The translations under genes were made by a program, and so were the position numbers. The notes under the pieces were generated by a model that saw nothing but the letters and a program-made list of their open reading frames with translations, had not been told where the DNA came from and made no database searches. 13,557 nucleotides of DNA from an uncultured bacterium (GTDB lineage: Bacteria; Bacillota; Clostridia; UBA1381), in contig CAJMRL010000039.1 of NCBI GenBank assembly GCA_905215805.1, positions 1 through 13,557 of the forward strand, written 5' to 3'. This document shows positions 5,629 through 13,369 of the stretch, piece by piece; position 1 is the first letter of the stretch; the number at the start of each line of letters is the position of its first letter.

Positions 5629-6840
5629 TTATATTTCCCCTTTTCGTACTATATTGGCAATGGCTTTTCCGGCAAGAGTACCGCTTGACCATGCCCATTG
5701 CAGATTATAGCCGCCGCAGTCGCCGTCTATATCCAAAACCTCTCCCGCTGCATACAGGCCTCTTACCAGCCTTGATTCCATTGTCACAGGATCAAATTCA
5801 TCCGTTGCAGCTCCTCCCTTTGTAACCTGGGCATTATTCCATGACATAGTGCCCTGTATGTCAAAACTCCATTTTTTTATCAGACGCGCTGCTTTTTCTA
5901 TTTCTTTTTCACCAAGTGTACAGGATTTCCTTGAAAGCGGAGAAACTCCCGCATCCTTCAATAAAGCCATTCCCACTTTTTTATTAAGCATCCCAACAAA
6001 AAAATTTTCAAGATTTCTATCCGGATTTATGCTCATACGAATATAAAGCATTTCCTTTATTTGCTCAAAAGTATAGTCCGGCATTAAATCAAGCTCTATT
6101 TTCTTATGTCCGTCAAGCCTTGATGAAAGCGAAAAAATCGGCGGTCCCGAAAGACCGTAATCAGTGAAAAGCACCTCACCGCGTTCGCAAAACTTTCCCA
6201 TCTTAGCCTCAGCGTCAATTTTTATTCCCTTAAGTTTTTTCACTGTTTCCGGAGCAGTTTTTATCTGGACAAGCGATGGTCTTAGAGCTGTTATTCTATG
6301 CCCAAAGCTTTTTAAAAGCTTATATCCCATTCCTTTTGAGCCTAACGCCGGAGAAGCTTTTCCGCCGGCAGCAATTAAAACCGTTTCCGCAAAAGCTTTT
6401 TCTCCGCTGTATGAATGAATTTCAAACCCTTTCCTATTACGCTTTACAGCGCTTACCTCAAAACCCGTCACAATTTTTATCCCAAGCTCATCGCATCTCA
6501 TGCGCAAAACATCAAGCACTGCCGACGCCTGATCAGAATAAGGATAAACCTTCCCGTCCTCCTCTGTTTTGCATACAATTCCAAGCCGCTCAAAAAATTC
6601 TATGGTTTCCTCTACCCAAAACCTGTGCATTGCGCCTTTAACAAAATCCGGCCTTTCTCCATGATAATGCTCCAATGAAGCATTCCTGTTGGTCATGTTG
6701 CACCGTCCGTTTCCCGTAGCTAAAATTTTCCTTCCACATCGTGCTTCGCTTTCATAAATAACTACATCCGCACCGTTTTCTGCCGCCGCTATAGCCGCAG
6801 TTAATCCGGCGGCTCCGGCGCCTATTACAGCTGCACTCAT
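5629..6840 (-). CDS. HI0933-family NAD(P)/FAD-dependent oxidoreductase
   Basis: A 403-residue cytosolic flavoprotein of the HI0933/YhiN/BaiN family. The N-terminal Rossmann motif AVIGAGAAGLTAAIAAAENG (4-23) binds the ADP part of FAD. KILATGNGRCNMTN (38-51) is the family signature. The segments GEVLFTDYGLSGPPIFSLS (221-239) and QVTKGGA (338-344) belong to the inserted domain, and GLYAAGEVLDIDGDCGGYN (361-379) is the second FAD-contact region. Length and motif order are complete. Family members are annotated variously as aminoacetone oxidases or as BaiN bile-acid reductases, but most have no proven substrate. Its ATG overlaps the stop codon of the permease gene (ATGA). The neighbours, a permease and a small membrane protein, give no pathway clue. 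Confidence 0.94.
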   Translation of the reverse strand: MSAAVIGAGAAGLTAAIAAAENGADVVIYESEARCGRKILATGNGRCNMTNRNASLEHYHGERPDFVKGAMHRFWVEETIEFFERLGIVCKTEEDGKVYPYSDQASAVLDVLRMRCDELGIKIVTGFEVSAVKRNRKGFEIHSYSGEKAFAETVLIAAGGKASPALGSKGMGYKLLKSFGHRITALRPSLVQIKTAPETVKKLKGIKIDAEAKMGKFCERGEVLFTDYGLSGPPIFSLSSRLDGHKKIELDLMPDYTFEQIKEMLYIRMSINPDRNLENFFVGMLNKKVGMALLKDAGVSPLSRKSCTLGEKEIEKAARLIKKWSFDIQGTMSWNNAQVTKGGAATDEFDPVTMESRLVRGLYAAGEVLDIDGDCGGYNLQWAWSSGTLAGKAIANIVRKGEI

Positions 6841-7991
6841 TCCTCTAAGTCACCGCCTTCTATGATATTCCTTTGTTTCTTTTTTTCAGCAAATTCTTCA
6901 AGATAATCATTTACAACTGTCCTTATGACTGCAACAACAGGAACAGATACAAGCATTCCTATAAAGCCGAATAATGTTCCTCCTACCGATACCGCCACTA
7001 TGACCCAAAGCGGTCTCAGCTCAAGCGAATCTCCCATAATCTTTGGTGAAAGAATATTTCCGTCCAGCTGCTGTATAATAAGCAGCGCGACAGCAGCCCA
7101 TATCATCTGCCATACTCCGCCTGTTACCCAAGCCACAATAATACTTATAAAAAACGAGATTATAGATCCAAAATAAGGGATCATATCTAAAGCTACTGTT
7201 ATTATAGCAAGAATCACCGCATATTTTACTCCCAACAATGTCAGCACAATCCCGCTGACTATTCCGGATATCACGCTGCATATAAGACGGCAATAAATAA
7301 ATTTTGTAAAAATATCATTTATTCTTCCCGTATGCCAGGTTATAGAATCTGCCGTTTCACGCTTAAATAAAACATTTATTATACGCTTCACTCCATTGAG
7401 AATCGTCTTTTTATCCAAAAGCATATATACCGATGAAATAATGGCAATAAATGCGTTTAATAATCCTGACGTCATGCTGAATACACCGTCTATATATTTC
7501 CCCAGTTGTATCGCGTCAAATTTATTGATGAGTGACATAATTGTTCCGGCTGCGTCAAGATTATCTATACTTATGCCTGCTTTCTTCATTATGTCAAGAT
7601 CATTTATCCAATTCATTATACTTGTCATATAAGACGGAAGATGCGAGGTGAGATCGACAATATTTCCATATATCGCCGGAAGCAGTACTCCCAAGGTAAC
7701 CGCTACAAGAATCAGTGCTAAAATATATACTGCCAAAATACTTATACCATATGAATGCTTTCTTATAAATTTACTGTTTGTCCGTACTAACAATTCGGAT
7801 AATTTTACTGATGGTAAATTAAGCATATATGCGATTATAAAGCCTATAAAAAACGGTTTAAAAGCCCCAAAAAACACACCGATGCTATGAAAAATAGACG
7901 TTATATTATCAAAAGTTTTATAAACCGCTATAACGGCTACGCAAAATACAAACAAAATCATGTATTTCGTATATTTTTTTAAAAAATTCAC
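6837..7991 (-). CDS. AI-2E family transporter (PerM/YtvI-like permease)
   Basis: A 384-residue integral membrane protein with the AI-2E transporter (PF01594) layout: two N-terminal helices, further helices near 82-107, a soluble stretch (about 110-165), then a helical C-terminal half. Family signatures are DMIPYFGSIIS (269-279), QQLDGNILSPKIMGDS (307-322) and the glycine-rich FGFIGMLVSVPVVAVI (341-356). Despite the name, relatives include sodium/proton antiporters and uncharacterised permeases, so the substrate is open. The start is GTG (7989-7991), chosen because AAAGGA lies eight bases upstream; the next ATG is ten codons in and lacks a site. It heads a three-gene set. I see no good promoter in the 98 bases upstream, so transcription may partly read through from the SLH gene despite the terminator. 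Confidence 0.94.
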   Translation of the reverse strand: MNFLKKYTKYMILFVFCVAVIAVYKTFDNITSIFHSIGVFFGAFKPFFIGFIIAYMLNLPSVKLSELLVRTNSKFIRKHSYGISILAVYILALILVAVTLGVLLPAIYGNIVDLTSHLPSYMTSIMNWINDLDIMKKAGISIDNLDAAGTIMSLINKFDAIQLGKYIDGVFSMTSGLLNAFIAIISSVYMLLDKKTILNGVKRIINVLFKRETADSITWHTGRINDIFTKFIYCRLICSVISGIVSGIVLTLLGVKYAVILAIITVALDMIPYFGSIISFFISIIVAWVTGGVWQMIWAAVALLIIQQLDGNILSPKIMGDSLELRPLWVIVAVSVGGTLFGFIGMLVSVPVVAVIRTVVNDYLEEFAEKKKQRNIIEGGDLEE

Positions 7992-8049
7992 CTATACCGT
8001 CCTTTCCCGTTCTCACCTTACTCCAATAAACAACATAACCTCCTACGTC

Positions 8050-8078
8050 AAAAGGGCGGATTCTTCCTCCGCCCTTTT
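8050..8078 (-). terminator. Intrinsic terminator after the SLH-domain gene
   Basis: An 11-bp stem AAAAGGGCGGA (8050-8060) with TCCGCCCTTTT (8068-8078) and a 7-nt loop, 11 bases after the SLH gene stop on the minus strand. The T-tail is only four residues and is part of the stem, so termination may be incomplete, which would let the downstream permease operon receive read-through. Confidence 0.75.
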
Positions 8079-8089
8079 CCCGGCATATA

Positions 8090-10024
8090 TTAATTTGCAG
8101 GAGTTACAAGAACAACCTTGGCTACAAAAGCTCCGTTTGAGTATGAACCGTTCACCTGAACAGTATCTCCCTCGTTTATATTCTTCATTGTCATCGTATC
8201 TCCAGTTGTTGCATTAAGGAATTTTGTAGTATTGTCACGGCAGAATACTGTTTGAGCAACACTGCTTTCATTCGTGAGAACGCTTATAAATCCGTAAGAG
8301 CTGTTTATGCTCTGAACCTCTCCTGTTATACTTCCCGTTGTTGACGCTGATGATACGACCTCAATTCTGGTAACCGCATCGCTTTCAACAGTAACCTTGA
8401 CTCTGTCTCCTACGCGGAAATCATAAAGAGTAGCATTACTTTGTCCCGATACGATCGTGCATGAGCTTGGTACCTCAAACTCCTGATTTTCTCCGTTAAT
8501 CGCTATAACAATGCTTGGGCGGTCACTGTAAGTAATAGAAGTTATCGTTCCTTCCTTTATATACGACGTCGATGTAGCGGAGATCTTTGTTATGACTCCG
8601 TACTCCAGAGTAAGTGTGACCTTATCGCCTCTGTATATCTCATCCATTGTCGAAGGAGCACCGTTTTTAGATACCGTAACGCTGTCGTCAACATCATATG
8701 TCATTCCGTCATAAGCGCTGTTTGCATGAGCAATTGTCATTGTAAGCTTTGGTGAAATAGAAATTTCCTCTACTTCAGCCCCTGTAATAGTCTCTGTTCT
8801 TGTTGAACCCTCTATAGTCTCTACAAGTCCGCCAGAGAGCGAAAGCGACATGAAATCTCCCCTCGAAAAGCTTCTTATAGTAGCCGGAGATCCGTCAAAC
8901 GTTATAGTAACATCTGGAGCGCATTCATATGTTACCACATCTGTTTCACCTGTAGGTATGACACTTACAAAAAATGTTCCTGTCGTACTTGAATAACTCT
9001 GATATTTTCCTACAACCGTTTCATCAGGAACATTCGACAATGCGTCAACAGATACAAGCCTGTCCCCGGAGAGAGCTATAACTGCGCTTACTCCCCCAAC
9101 CATATCTTCCGGTCTGGTTTCTACGCCCTGCGCCTTCATAACAGTATCTCCCCTGTATACGTAAGTCTTTGTTGTACCTTCCGGATATCTTACTGTGATT
9201 GTATTAGTACCTGTATCAACGCCCGAAAGCTTTACCTCGGCAAATGTGTAATCACATTTATCGACCACTCTCGAAAGCATAACAGCTATCTGGCTTCTTA
9301 ATACAGATGTATTGGGCGAAAACTTATTTCCATCCATTCCCTGCATAATACCATTATCGGTCACATATTTTACATATCCAAGCGCAACGACCGGAATAGT
9401 CGTAGCATCATCATACGAAAGAGATACTCCGTTAGAGGACGATGCTTCTTCCTCTCCTCCCATTGCCTTTGTGATTATAATAGCCGCCTCATATCTTGAC
9501 ATGGGTTTGCTTTTTTCATCATTTTTAAGATATGTTACCAAATCGGTATCCTTAAGCACACCTTTATACATAAGATATACTATCTCATCCTGTCCCCATG
9601 TAAGACCATAGCTTTTCAGTCTGTCATCATACTCTTCATGAGCCATTTCAAGTATCTCTTTATTAGCCTCGTCTCCGCTTCCCATGGCTCTTGCGAATAA
9701 AGAGAGACATTCCTGTCTTGTGACCTCATTATCCGGACGGTATGTATTATCCTCATAGCCGGTCACATATCCTTCTTCATACATTTCCTGTATATAATCT
9801 GCCGCCCAGGAATATTGAGCTGCCGATATATCGGTAAATGAATACTTTCCGCTTACCGTTCCTGATGGAGACGAAGACGGACTCGGAGATGCCGTTGCTT
9901 CCGGAGACACTGTCACCTCCGGAGACGCCGTTGCTTGTGTATCATCAGCAGGGTCTGCAAAAACCGGAAGCGTCATGGTAAACGCTGCCGCAGCGGCCAA
10001 TGCTGTAACTATTATTTTTCTCAT
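8090..10024 (-). CDS. SLH-domain cell-surface protein with repetitive beta-rich C-terminus
   Basis: A 644-residue exported protein. Signal peptide 1-23 (MRK, a hydrophobic Ala-rich core, cleavage after VFA). A Thr/Ser/Pro linker (31-58) leads into three SLH modules: YSFTDISAAQYSWAADYIQ to about 115; a diverged second (about 130-189); and a third from about 203 to 255 with GYVKYVTDNGIMQGMDGNKF. SLH modules anchor proteins to pyruvylated secondary cell-wall polymers. Residues 260-640 are beta-rich and carry about five diverged repeats, each with a hydrophobic-x-G-D-x-V core (GD at 292-293, 389-390, 466-467, 539-540, 619-620; spacing 97, 77, 73, 80). No enzyme motif is visible, so a structural surface role is likely. 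It has an extended -10 promoter and GGAAGGA upstream of the ATG. It is a structural S-layer-type candidate, but not necessarily the main S-layer protein. Confidence 0.93.
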   Translation of the reverse strand: MRKIIVTALAAAAAFTMTLPVFADPADDTQATASPEVTVSPEATASPSPSSSPSGTVSGKYSFTDISAAQYSWAADYIQEMYEEGYVTGYEDNTYRPDNEVTRQECLSLFARAMGSGDEANKEILEMAHEEYDDRLKSYGLTWGQDEIVYLMYKGVLKDTDLVTYLKNDEKSKPMSRYEAAIIITKAMGGEEEASSSNGVSLSYDDATTIPVVALGYVKYVTDNGIMQGMDGNKFSPNTSVLRSQIAVMLSRVVDKCDYTFAEVKLSGVDTGTNTITVRYPEGTTKTYVYRGDTVMKAQGVETRPEDMVGGVSAVIALSGDRLVSVDALSNVPDETVVGKYQSYSSTTGTFFVSVIPTGETDVVTYECAPDVTITFDGSPATIRSFSRGDFMSLSLSGGLVETIEGSTRTETITGAEVEEISISPKLTMTIAHANSAYDGMTYDVDDSVTVSKNGAPSTMDEIYRGDKVTLTLEYGVITKISATSTSYIKEGTITSITYSDRPSIVIAINGENQEFEVPSSCTIVSGQSNATLYDFRVGDRVKVTVESDAVTRIEVVSSASTTGSITGEVQSINSSYGFISVLTNESSVAQTVFCRDNTTKFLNATTGDTMTMKNINEGDTVQVNGSYSNGAFVAKVVLVTPAN

Positions 10025-10059
10025 TGTAATATCATTCCTTCCTATACATCAGTGCTTAT

Positions 10060-10088
10060 ATTATATCATACTTACATCAATCATGCAA
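10060..10088 (-). promoter_or_regulatory. Extended -10 promoter of the SLH-domain gene
   Basis: On the minus strand TATAAT (10060-10065) is preceded by TGA, giving the extended -10 form TGnTATAAT. The -35 position at 17 bases is a weak TTGCAT (10083-10088). The predicted leader is about 30 nt and includes GGAAGGA. Directly upstream lies the 3' end of the CmpB-type gene, with no visible terminator between them. Confidence 0.65.
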
Positions 10089-10140
10089 GATATTTTACGT
10101 TTTTACTGTGCTAAATTCATAAAATTAATATTTTGTTAAA

Positions 10141-11154
10141 TTATTTGTAATTTTTTAACTCTTTATCTTTTTTCTTGGTTTGAGTTTCACGAAGCTTTTT
10201 CAAAGTTTCCTGATGCTTTTTATCCTTCATATGAGGAAATGCGTTGAGCATACGTTTTTGAAAAATATTCTTTTTATTTATTGTACTTCCATATTTCTCC
10301 TTTAGTGCGGATAATTTTTCTTTCAGCTCATTGATATCCTCATCATGTTCGTTTTCAAGCTCTTTATATTTCTTTTTTATAGCTTCAACTCTTTCCGCAA
10401 ATTCCTCCAGCTCATTCTCATGGGCAGCGCGAAATTCCGCAATCTGCCAATCCAACCGCTTTTGTCTTACTCTGTTTACCGTTTGGGTCTTCTCTATAAA
10501 CTCCTGAACGTCTTCATTATTATAAATTTCTTTTCCCGCAGTATCCAGACGTACAGCCATAGTATAGATATTTCTTGCAATTTTTTCTGTCACATCCTTT
10601 ATTTTTTCTGCCAGCTCATCAGCCTTCTTGATCCTGTCGATCATATTTTTAGCAGTCAAAAGCGTTATAACAAGGTCTGCAACAAAAACCGCTCCAAGAA
10701 AGATCAGTACTGATATTCCTATAACATTTGAAAGATGCCTTACTATTCCAAAAACAAACGGATGGAGCAGCTTCATAAGAAATATTCCGAAACATCCCCA
10801 TAATATTGAAAATTGCAAGCATATGTAACCGCCTATGTTGAATTTTTTGTCGCTGTAATCCCACCATCGTGTATGGTATATTTTTTCCATAGCCCATCCT
10901 GTCACAAGTTCTATAGCTGAACATAAGAGCATAGCCCCTAAAAACAACAGTACATAATTATTTTCTATTGGAGTAAGGCATACAACTATAAGAACGCCTC
11001 CAAAGCCATAGATAGGACACCATGGCCCGCTCATAAAGCCACGGTTTACAAAATGCCCTTCTTCAATACCGCAGAAACCAATCTCGCAGCACCACCCCAA
11101 AAACGCATAAATCAAAAATAGCCACAAAAGTTGATATACAGAATATTCCACCAT
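10141..11154 (-). CDS. CmpB-type putative ABC transporter permease with coiled-coil tail
   Basis: Numbered from the ATG at 11154, 337 residues. The N-terminal 165 residues are four or five membrane helices that match the ABC_trans_CmpB family (PF06541): NRGFMSGPWCPIYGFGG (37-53) and ELVTGWAMEKI (82-92) followed by RWWDYSDKKFNIGGYICL (96-113). From about 170 to 295 it is charged and heptad-like (coiled coil), ending in a Lys-rich tail. Although named as an ABC permease family, no ATPase gene is adjacent, and the biochemical role is unproven. A longer frame opens with TTG at 11160, but AAGGGGAG abuts that codon and stands six bases from the ATG at 11154, so the ATG is preferred. It lies 12 bases after the ClC gene and is probably co-transcribed with it. 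Confidence 0.87.
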   Translation of the reverse strand: MVEYSVYQLLWLFLIYAFLGWCCEIGFCGIEEGHFVNRGFMSGPWCPIYGFGGVLIVVCLTPIENNYVLLFLGAMLLCSAIELVTGWAMEKIYHTRWWDYSDKKFNIGGYICLQFSILWGCFGIFLMKLLHPFVFGIVRHLSNVIGISVLIFLGAVFVADLVITLLTAKNMIDRIKKADELAEKIKDVTEKIARNIYTMAVRLDTAGKEIYNNEDVQEFIEKTQTVNRVRQKRLDWQIAEFRAAHENELEEFAERVEAIKKKYKELENEHDEDINELKEKLSALKEKYGSTINKKNIFQKRMLNAFPHMKDKKHQETLKKLRETQTKKKDKELKNYK

Positions 11155-11166
11155 GAACAACTCCCC

Positions 11167-12441
11167 TTATTTTGTTGTAATATCTATAGATTTATTTTTA
11201 AATTTTGAATAAGCAAAACGCTGACTTCCATATAGCCCGCTGTATCCCGAAAGCATATAACTTACCCCGCAGGCGAGCACAAACAATAAAATACCTTCCG
11301 AACCGAACAGCTCTACGCTCAAAAATACCGATGCAACCGGACAATTGACCACACCACAGAAAAGAGCGATCATTCCAACAGCTGCTCCAAACCCAGGTTC
11401 AAGCCCTATAAATCCGGCAGCTGCACACCCAAACGTTGAACCTACAAAAAATGTAGGGACTATCTCTCCTCCCCGAAATCCACAGCCAAGAGTAACAGCC
11501 GTAAATATCATTTTACATGCAAATGCCCACGGTTTAGCTTCTCCGGAAATTGCCTTTGAGATAATGTCTGTTCCCGCTCCGTTATAATCAAAGCAGCCCA
11601 CTGCCCATGTCATAATAATCAATAGAACACTTCCTACAAGTATTCGAATATATACATTTTTAAATGTCCTTTTAAAAACAGAGCTTGTCTTATGCAGCAG
11701 AATACAAAAAACAACGCTTAAAACCGCACATGCCGCAGCAAGAACCGCTGTTTTTACAAAGCTCATGGCCGACAGCTCCGGAACATATGGTATATCAAAG
11801 TGAGTCGGAGGTATACCGAGCAATAAAGTTATAGCGTAAGCAACAGATGATGATATAATACATGGAATAAGCCCTGAATAAAACATCGCTCCTACAGCTG
11901 TAACCTCCATAGCAAAAAACGCTGCGGTTATCGGCGTTCCGAACAAAGCCGAAAACACCGCGCTCATACCGCACATTACTATCATGCGCATATCATCCCG
12001 TCTCATACGAAAAATTTTGCCTACAAAGCTGCCTATGCTTCCTCCAAGCTGCAATGCCGCACCCTCTCGTCCGGCGCTTCCTCCCACAAGATGAGTAAGA
12101 ACAGTTCCTATAAATATATCCGGCGCCAGCAAAACAGGTAATTGATTTCCGGAATGTACCGATTCTATAACAGCATCAGTGCCTTTATTTTTTATCATTC
12201 CTGTTATTTTATAAATCCCCGCTATGATAAGTCCGGCAATAGGCATGAACAGGATAATCATACTATTCGTATTTCTTATTTCTGTTACAAATGAAATGCT
12301 TTTATAAAAAACTGCTCCCACCAAACCGCCTATCGCACCTGTAACAGATGCTATCACAATCCATTTTAGGCTGAATTTTATATATGCGGAAGCCTTATGT
12401 ACAGCAGCATATATACGTCTTATTTCAACAGATAAATTCAT
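11167..12441 (-). CDS. ClC-family anion channel/antiporter, CLC-F-like
   Basis: A 424-residue polytopic protein with the ClC fold. It carries GGSAGREGAALQLGGSIGSF (120-139), which includes the gating glutamate E126; FGTPITAAFFAMEV (167-180); and GCGFRGGEIVPTFFVGSTFG (319-338). The usual chloride-binding GSGIP segment is missing (the region reads VHSGNQLPVLLAP, 95-107). The GSAGREG and GFxGGExxP forms match what I recall of the fluoride/proton antiporters (CLC-F) better than chloride ClCs; this subclass call is an inference from memory. Length fits a bare membrane domain with no CBS domains. The start has a strong GGGAGGTG site seven bases upstream. The leader of about 14 nt cannot hold a fluoride riboswitch. 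It is first in an operon with the CmpB-type gene. Confidence 0.92.
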   Translation of the reverse strand: MNLSVEIRRIYAAVHKASAYIKFSLKWIVIASVTGAIGGLVGAVFYKSISFVTEIRNTNSMIILFMPIAGLIIAGIYKITGMIKNKGTDAVIESVHSGNQLPVLLAPDIFIGTVLTHLVGGSAGREGAALQLGGSIGSFVGKIFRMRRDDMRMIVMCGMSAVFSALFGTPITAAFFAMEVTAVGAMFYSGLIPCIISSSVAYAITLLLGIPPTHFDIPYVPELSAMSFVKTAVLAAACAVLSVVFCILLHKTSSVFKRTFKNVYIRILVGSVLLIIMTWAVGCFDYNGAGTDIISKAISGEAKPWAFACKMIFTAVTLGCGFRGGEIVPTFFVGSTFGCAAAGFIGLEPGFGAAVGMIALFCGVVNCPVASVFLSVELFGSEGILLFVLACGVSYMLSGYSGLYGSQRFAYSKFKNKSIDITTK

Positions 12442-12461
12442 GGCTGCACCTCCCGTAAAAT

Positions 12462-12490
12462 ATTATAACACACATTTATTTTTTTGTAAA
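12462..12490 (-). promoter_or_regulatory. Sigma-A promoter of the ClC operon
   Basis: On the minus strand TTTACA (12485-12490) and TATAAT (12462-12467) are exactly 17 bases apart. The predicted start near 12455 gives a leader of about 14 nt. Confidence 0.85.
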
Positions 12491-12520
12491 TCTAAAGAAA
12501 AAATTTCCTCAAAAACTTTT

Positions 12521-12549
12521 GCATATATTTCGTTTTACGGAGCACAATA
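12521..12549 (+). promoter_or_regulatory. Candidate sigma-G promoter of the spore protein gene
   Basis: GCATA (12521-12525), 17 bases, then CACAATA (12543-12549), compared with the forespore sigma-G pattern GHATR-N17/18-CATnnTA. One conserved -10 position differs. An alternative pair, GCATA at 12553 with CATTATT at 12573, has a spacer of only 15. Expected from family knowledge, weakly supported by sequence. Confidence 0.35.
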
Positions 12550-12627
12550 ATAGCATAGTCGATATAATTCGACATTATTTTTAGATAGATTTTTAGGACT
12601 ATGGTTTATTGAAAAGGAGTGAATTAG

Positions 12628-12807
12628 ATGAAAGTACCGGGAGCAAGACAAGCAATGGAACAATTCAAAATGGAAGCGGCCCAGGAGGTCGGAGTATCTC
12701 TCAAACAAGGATACAACGGAGATATTACCGCAAGACAAGCGGGTTCTGTAGGCGGTCAGATGGTAAAGAAGATGGTAGAAGCATATGAAAAAAGCATGAT
12801 GAGCTAA
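12628..12807 (+). CDS. Alpha/beta-type small acid-soluble spore protein (SASP)
   Basis: A 59-residue protein that coats DNA in the forespore, protecting it from UV and heat, and is degraded by the GPR protease at germination. Both conserved regions are present: VPGARQAMEQFKMEAAQEVG (3-22) and ITARQAGSVGGQMVKKMV (33-50). The likely GPR cut is after E16 in KMEAAQEVGV, where most relatives have Ile or Phe instead of Ala after the Glu and Phe instead of Val at residue 21. AAAGGAG lies eight bases before the ATG. It is monocistronic, ends at the bidirectional terminator at 12863-12907, and is short enough to be missed by length cut-offs. Its presence marks the host as a spore-former. Confidence 0.95.
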   Translation: MKVPGARQAMEQFKMEAAQEVGVSLKQGYNGDITARQAGSVGGQMVKKMVEAYEKSMMS

Positions 12808-12862
12808 GCTTTTATCATAAATTAAAATATGAACTATTATAAAATAGCTTCATAAAAATAAT

Positions 12863-12907
12863 AAAAACTCTTAAAATCAGGTTTATTCCCTGATTTTGAG
12901 AGTTTTT
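12863..12907. terminator. Bidirectional terminator between the spore protein gene and its convergent neighbour
   Basis: A 19-bp stem (12863-12881 with 12889-12907) containing one T-G pair and a 7-nt loop. The arms are AAAAACTCTTAAAATCAGG and CCTGATTTTGAGAGTTTTT, giving T-tails on both strands. It sits 55 bases after the spore protein stop and 19 bases after the stop of the minus-strand gene. Confidence 0.92.
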
Positions 12908-12926
12908 CACTTTATATATAAATCCT

Positions 12927-13334
12927 TCACTGATATGTATTCGGCGGCTCAACAGTCGGCAAGACCCATTCTTTTATAGGCTCTTCTTTTTCTTCATTAT
13001 CCTCTTCTTCATCTGCTGCCTTTGCATCTCCACCTATGTAAGGGATTTTATCAGTATATTCTTCCAAGCCTCCACGAATTCCCTCAGCTGTATCATTGAG
13101 CTTTGCCGTTATCTCAGTTTTCATAAATTCGGTCATGCTTCCATATTTTTGAGTCAGCTGCATAAACAAAGCCGCACTCAAAAAAATAAACATAACCGAC
13201 AAAACGCCTGCCGCGATATAATATCTGCGCATCTCATAGTCAACTCTGACAGGCTTTTCTGCTTCTGTCAACTTGCTTGTATCTCCGCCTTTTTTCTTTA
13301 TCTTTTCTCTTTTTATTACCTCTTGATAATTCAT
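12927..13334 (-). CDS. Single-pass membrane protein of unknown function
   Basis: A 135-residue protein from the ATG at 13334. It has a basic N-terminus (KREKIKKKGG, 8-17), one transmembrane helix (about 38-61), a predicted amphipathic stretch (65-98) and a very acidic segment (DEEEDNEEKEE, 108-118) before a Pro-rich end. The basic N-terminus suggests N-in/C-out topology. I recognise no family. A longer frame begins at 13364, but that ATG coincides with the predicted transcription start and has no ribosome site, whereas CGGAGG stands five bases before the ATG at 13334. It is monocistronic, with an own promoter and a shared terminator, and divergent from the tRNA-Met promoter. Confidence 0.82.
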   Translation of the reverse strand: MNYQEVIKREKIKKKGGDTSKLTEAEKPVRVDYEMRRYYIAAGVLSVMFIFLSAALFMQLTQKYGSMTEFMKTEITAKLNDTAEGIRGGLEEYTDKIPYIGGDAKAADEEEDNEEKEEPIKEWVLPTVEPPNTYQ

Positions 13335-13369
13335 AAGCGCCTCCGAAATACAATTAATATCCATTCGCT

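Noticed and set aside
8013..8036. A seven-codon mini-frame on the minus strand (MLFIGVR) after TAGGAGG, ahead of the permease gene; a possible leader peptide.
   Set aside because: The spacing between GGAGG and ATG is only 2 bases, there is no visible promoter or attenuator pair, and the peptide has no regulatory codon run.
8622..9158. RGD tripeptides in the SLH protein (residues 291, 388 and 465) as integrin-binding motifs.
   Set aside because: They occupy the equivalent turn position of diverged repeats, and other copies read VGD or EGD. This fits a structural Gly-Asp turn rather than a host-binding motif.
12442..12627. A fluoride riboswitch or other structured leader upstream of the ClC gene.
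   Set aside because: The promoter at 12462-12490 leaves about 14 nt of leader, and the upstream DNA is AT-rich without the conserved crcB-motif sequence.
12535..12738. Minus-strand frame of 67 codons overlapping the spore protein gene.
   Set aside because: It is antisense to a clearly conserved SASP, has no ribosome site and shows no protein family features.
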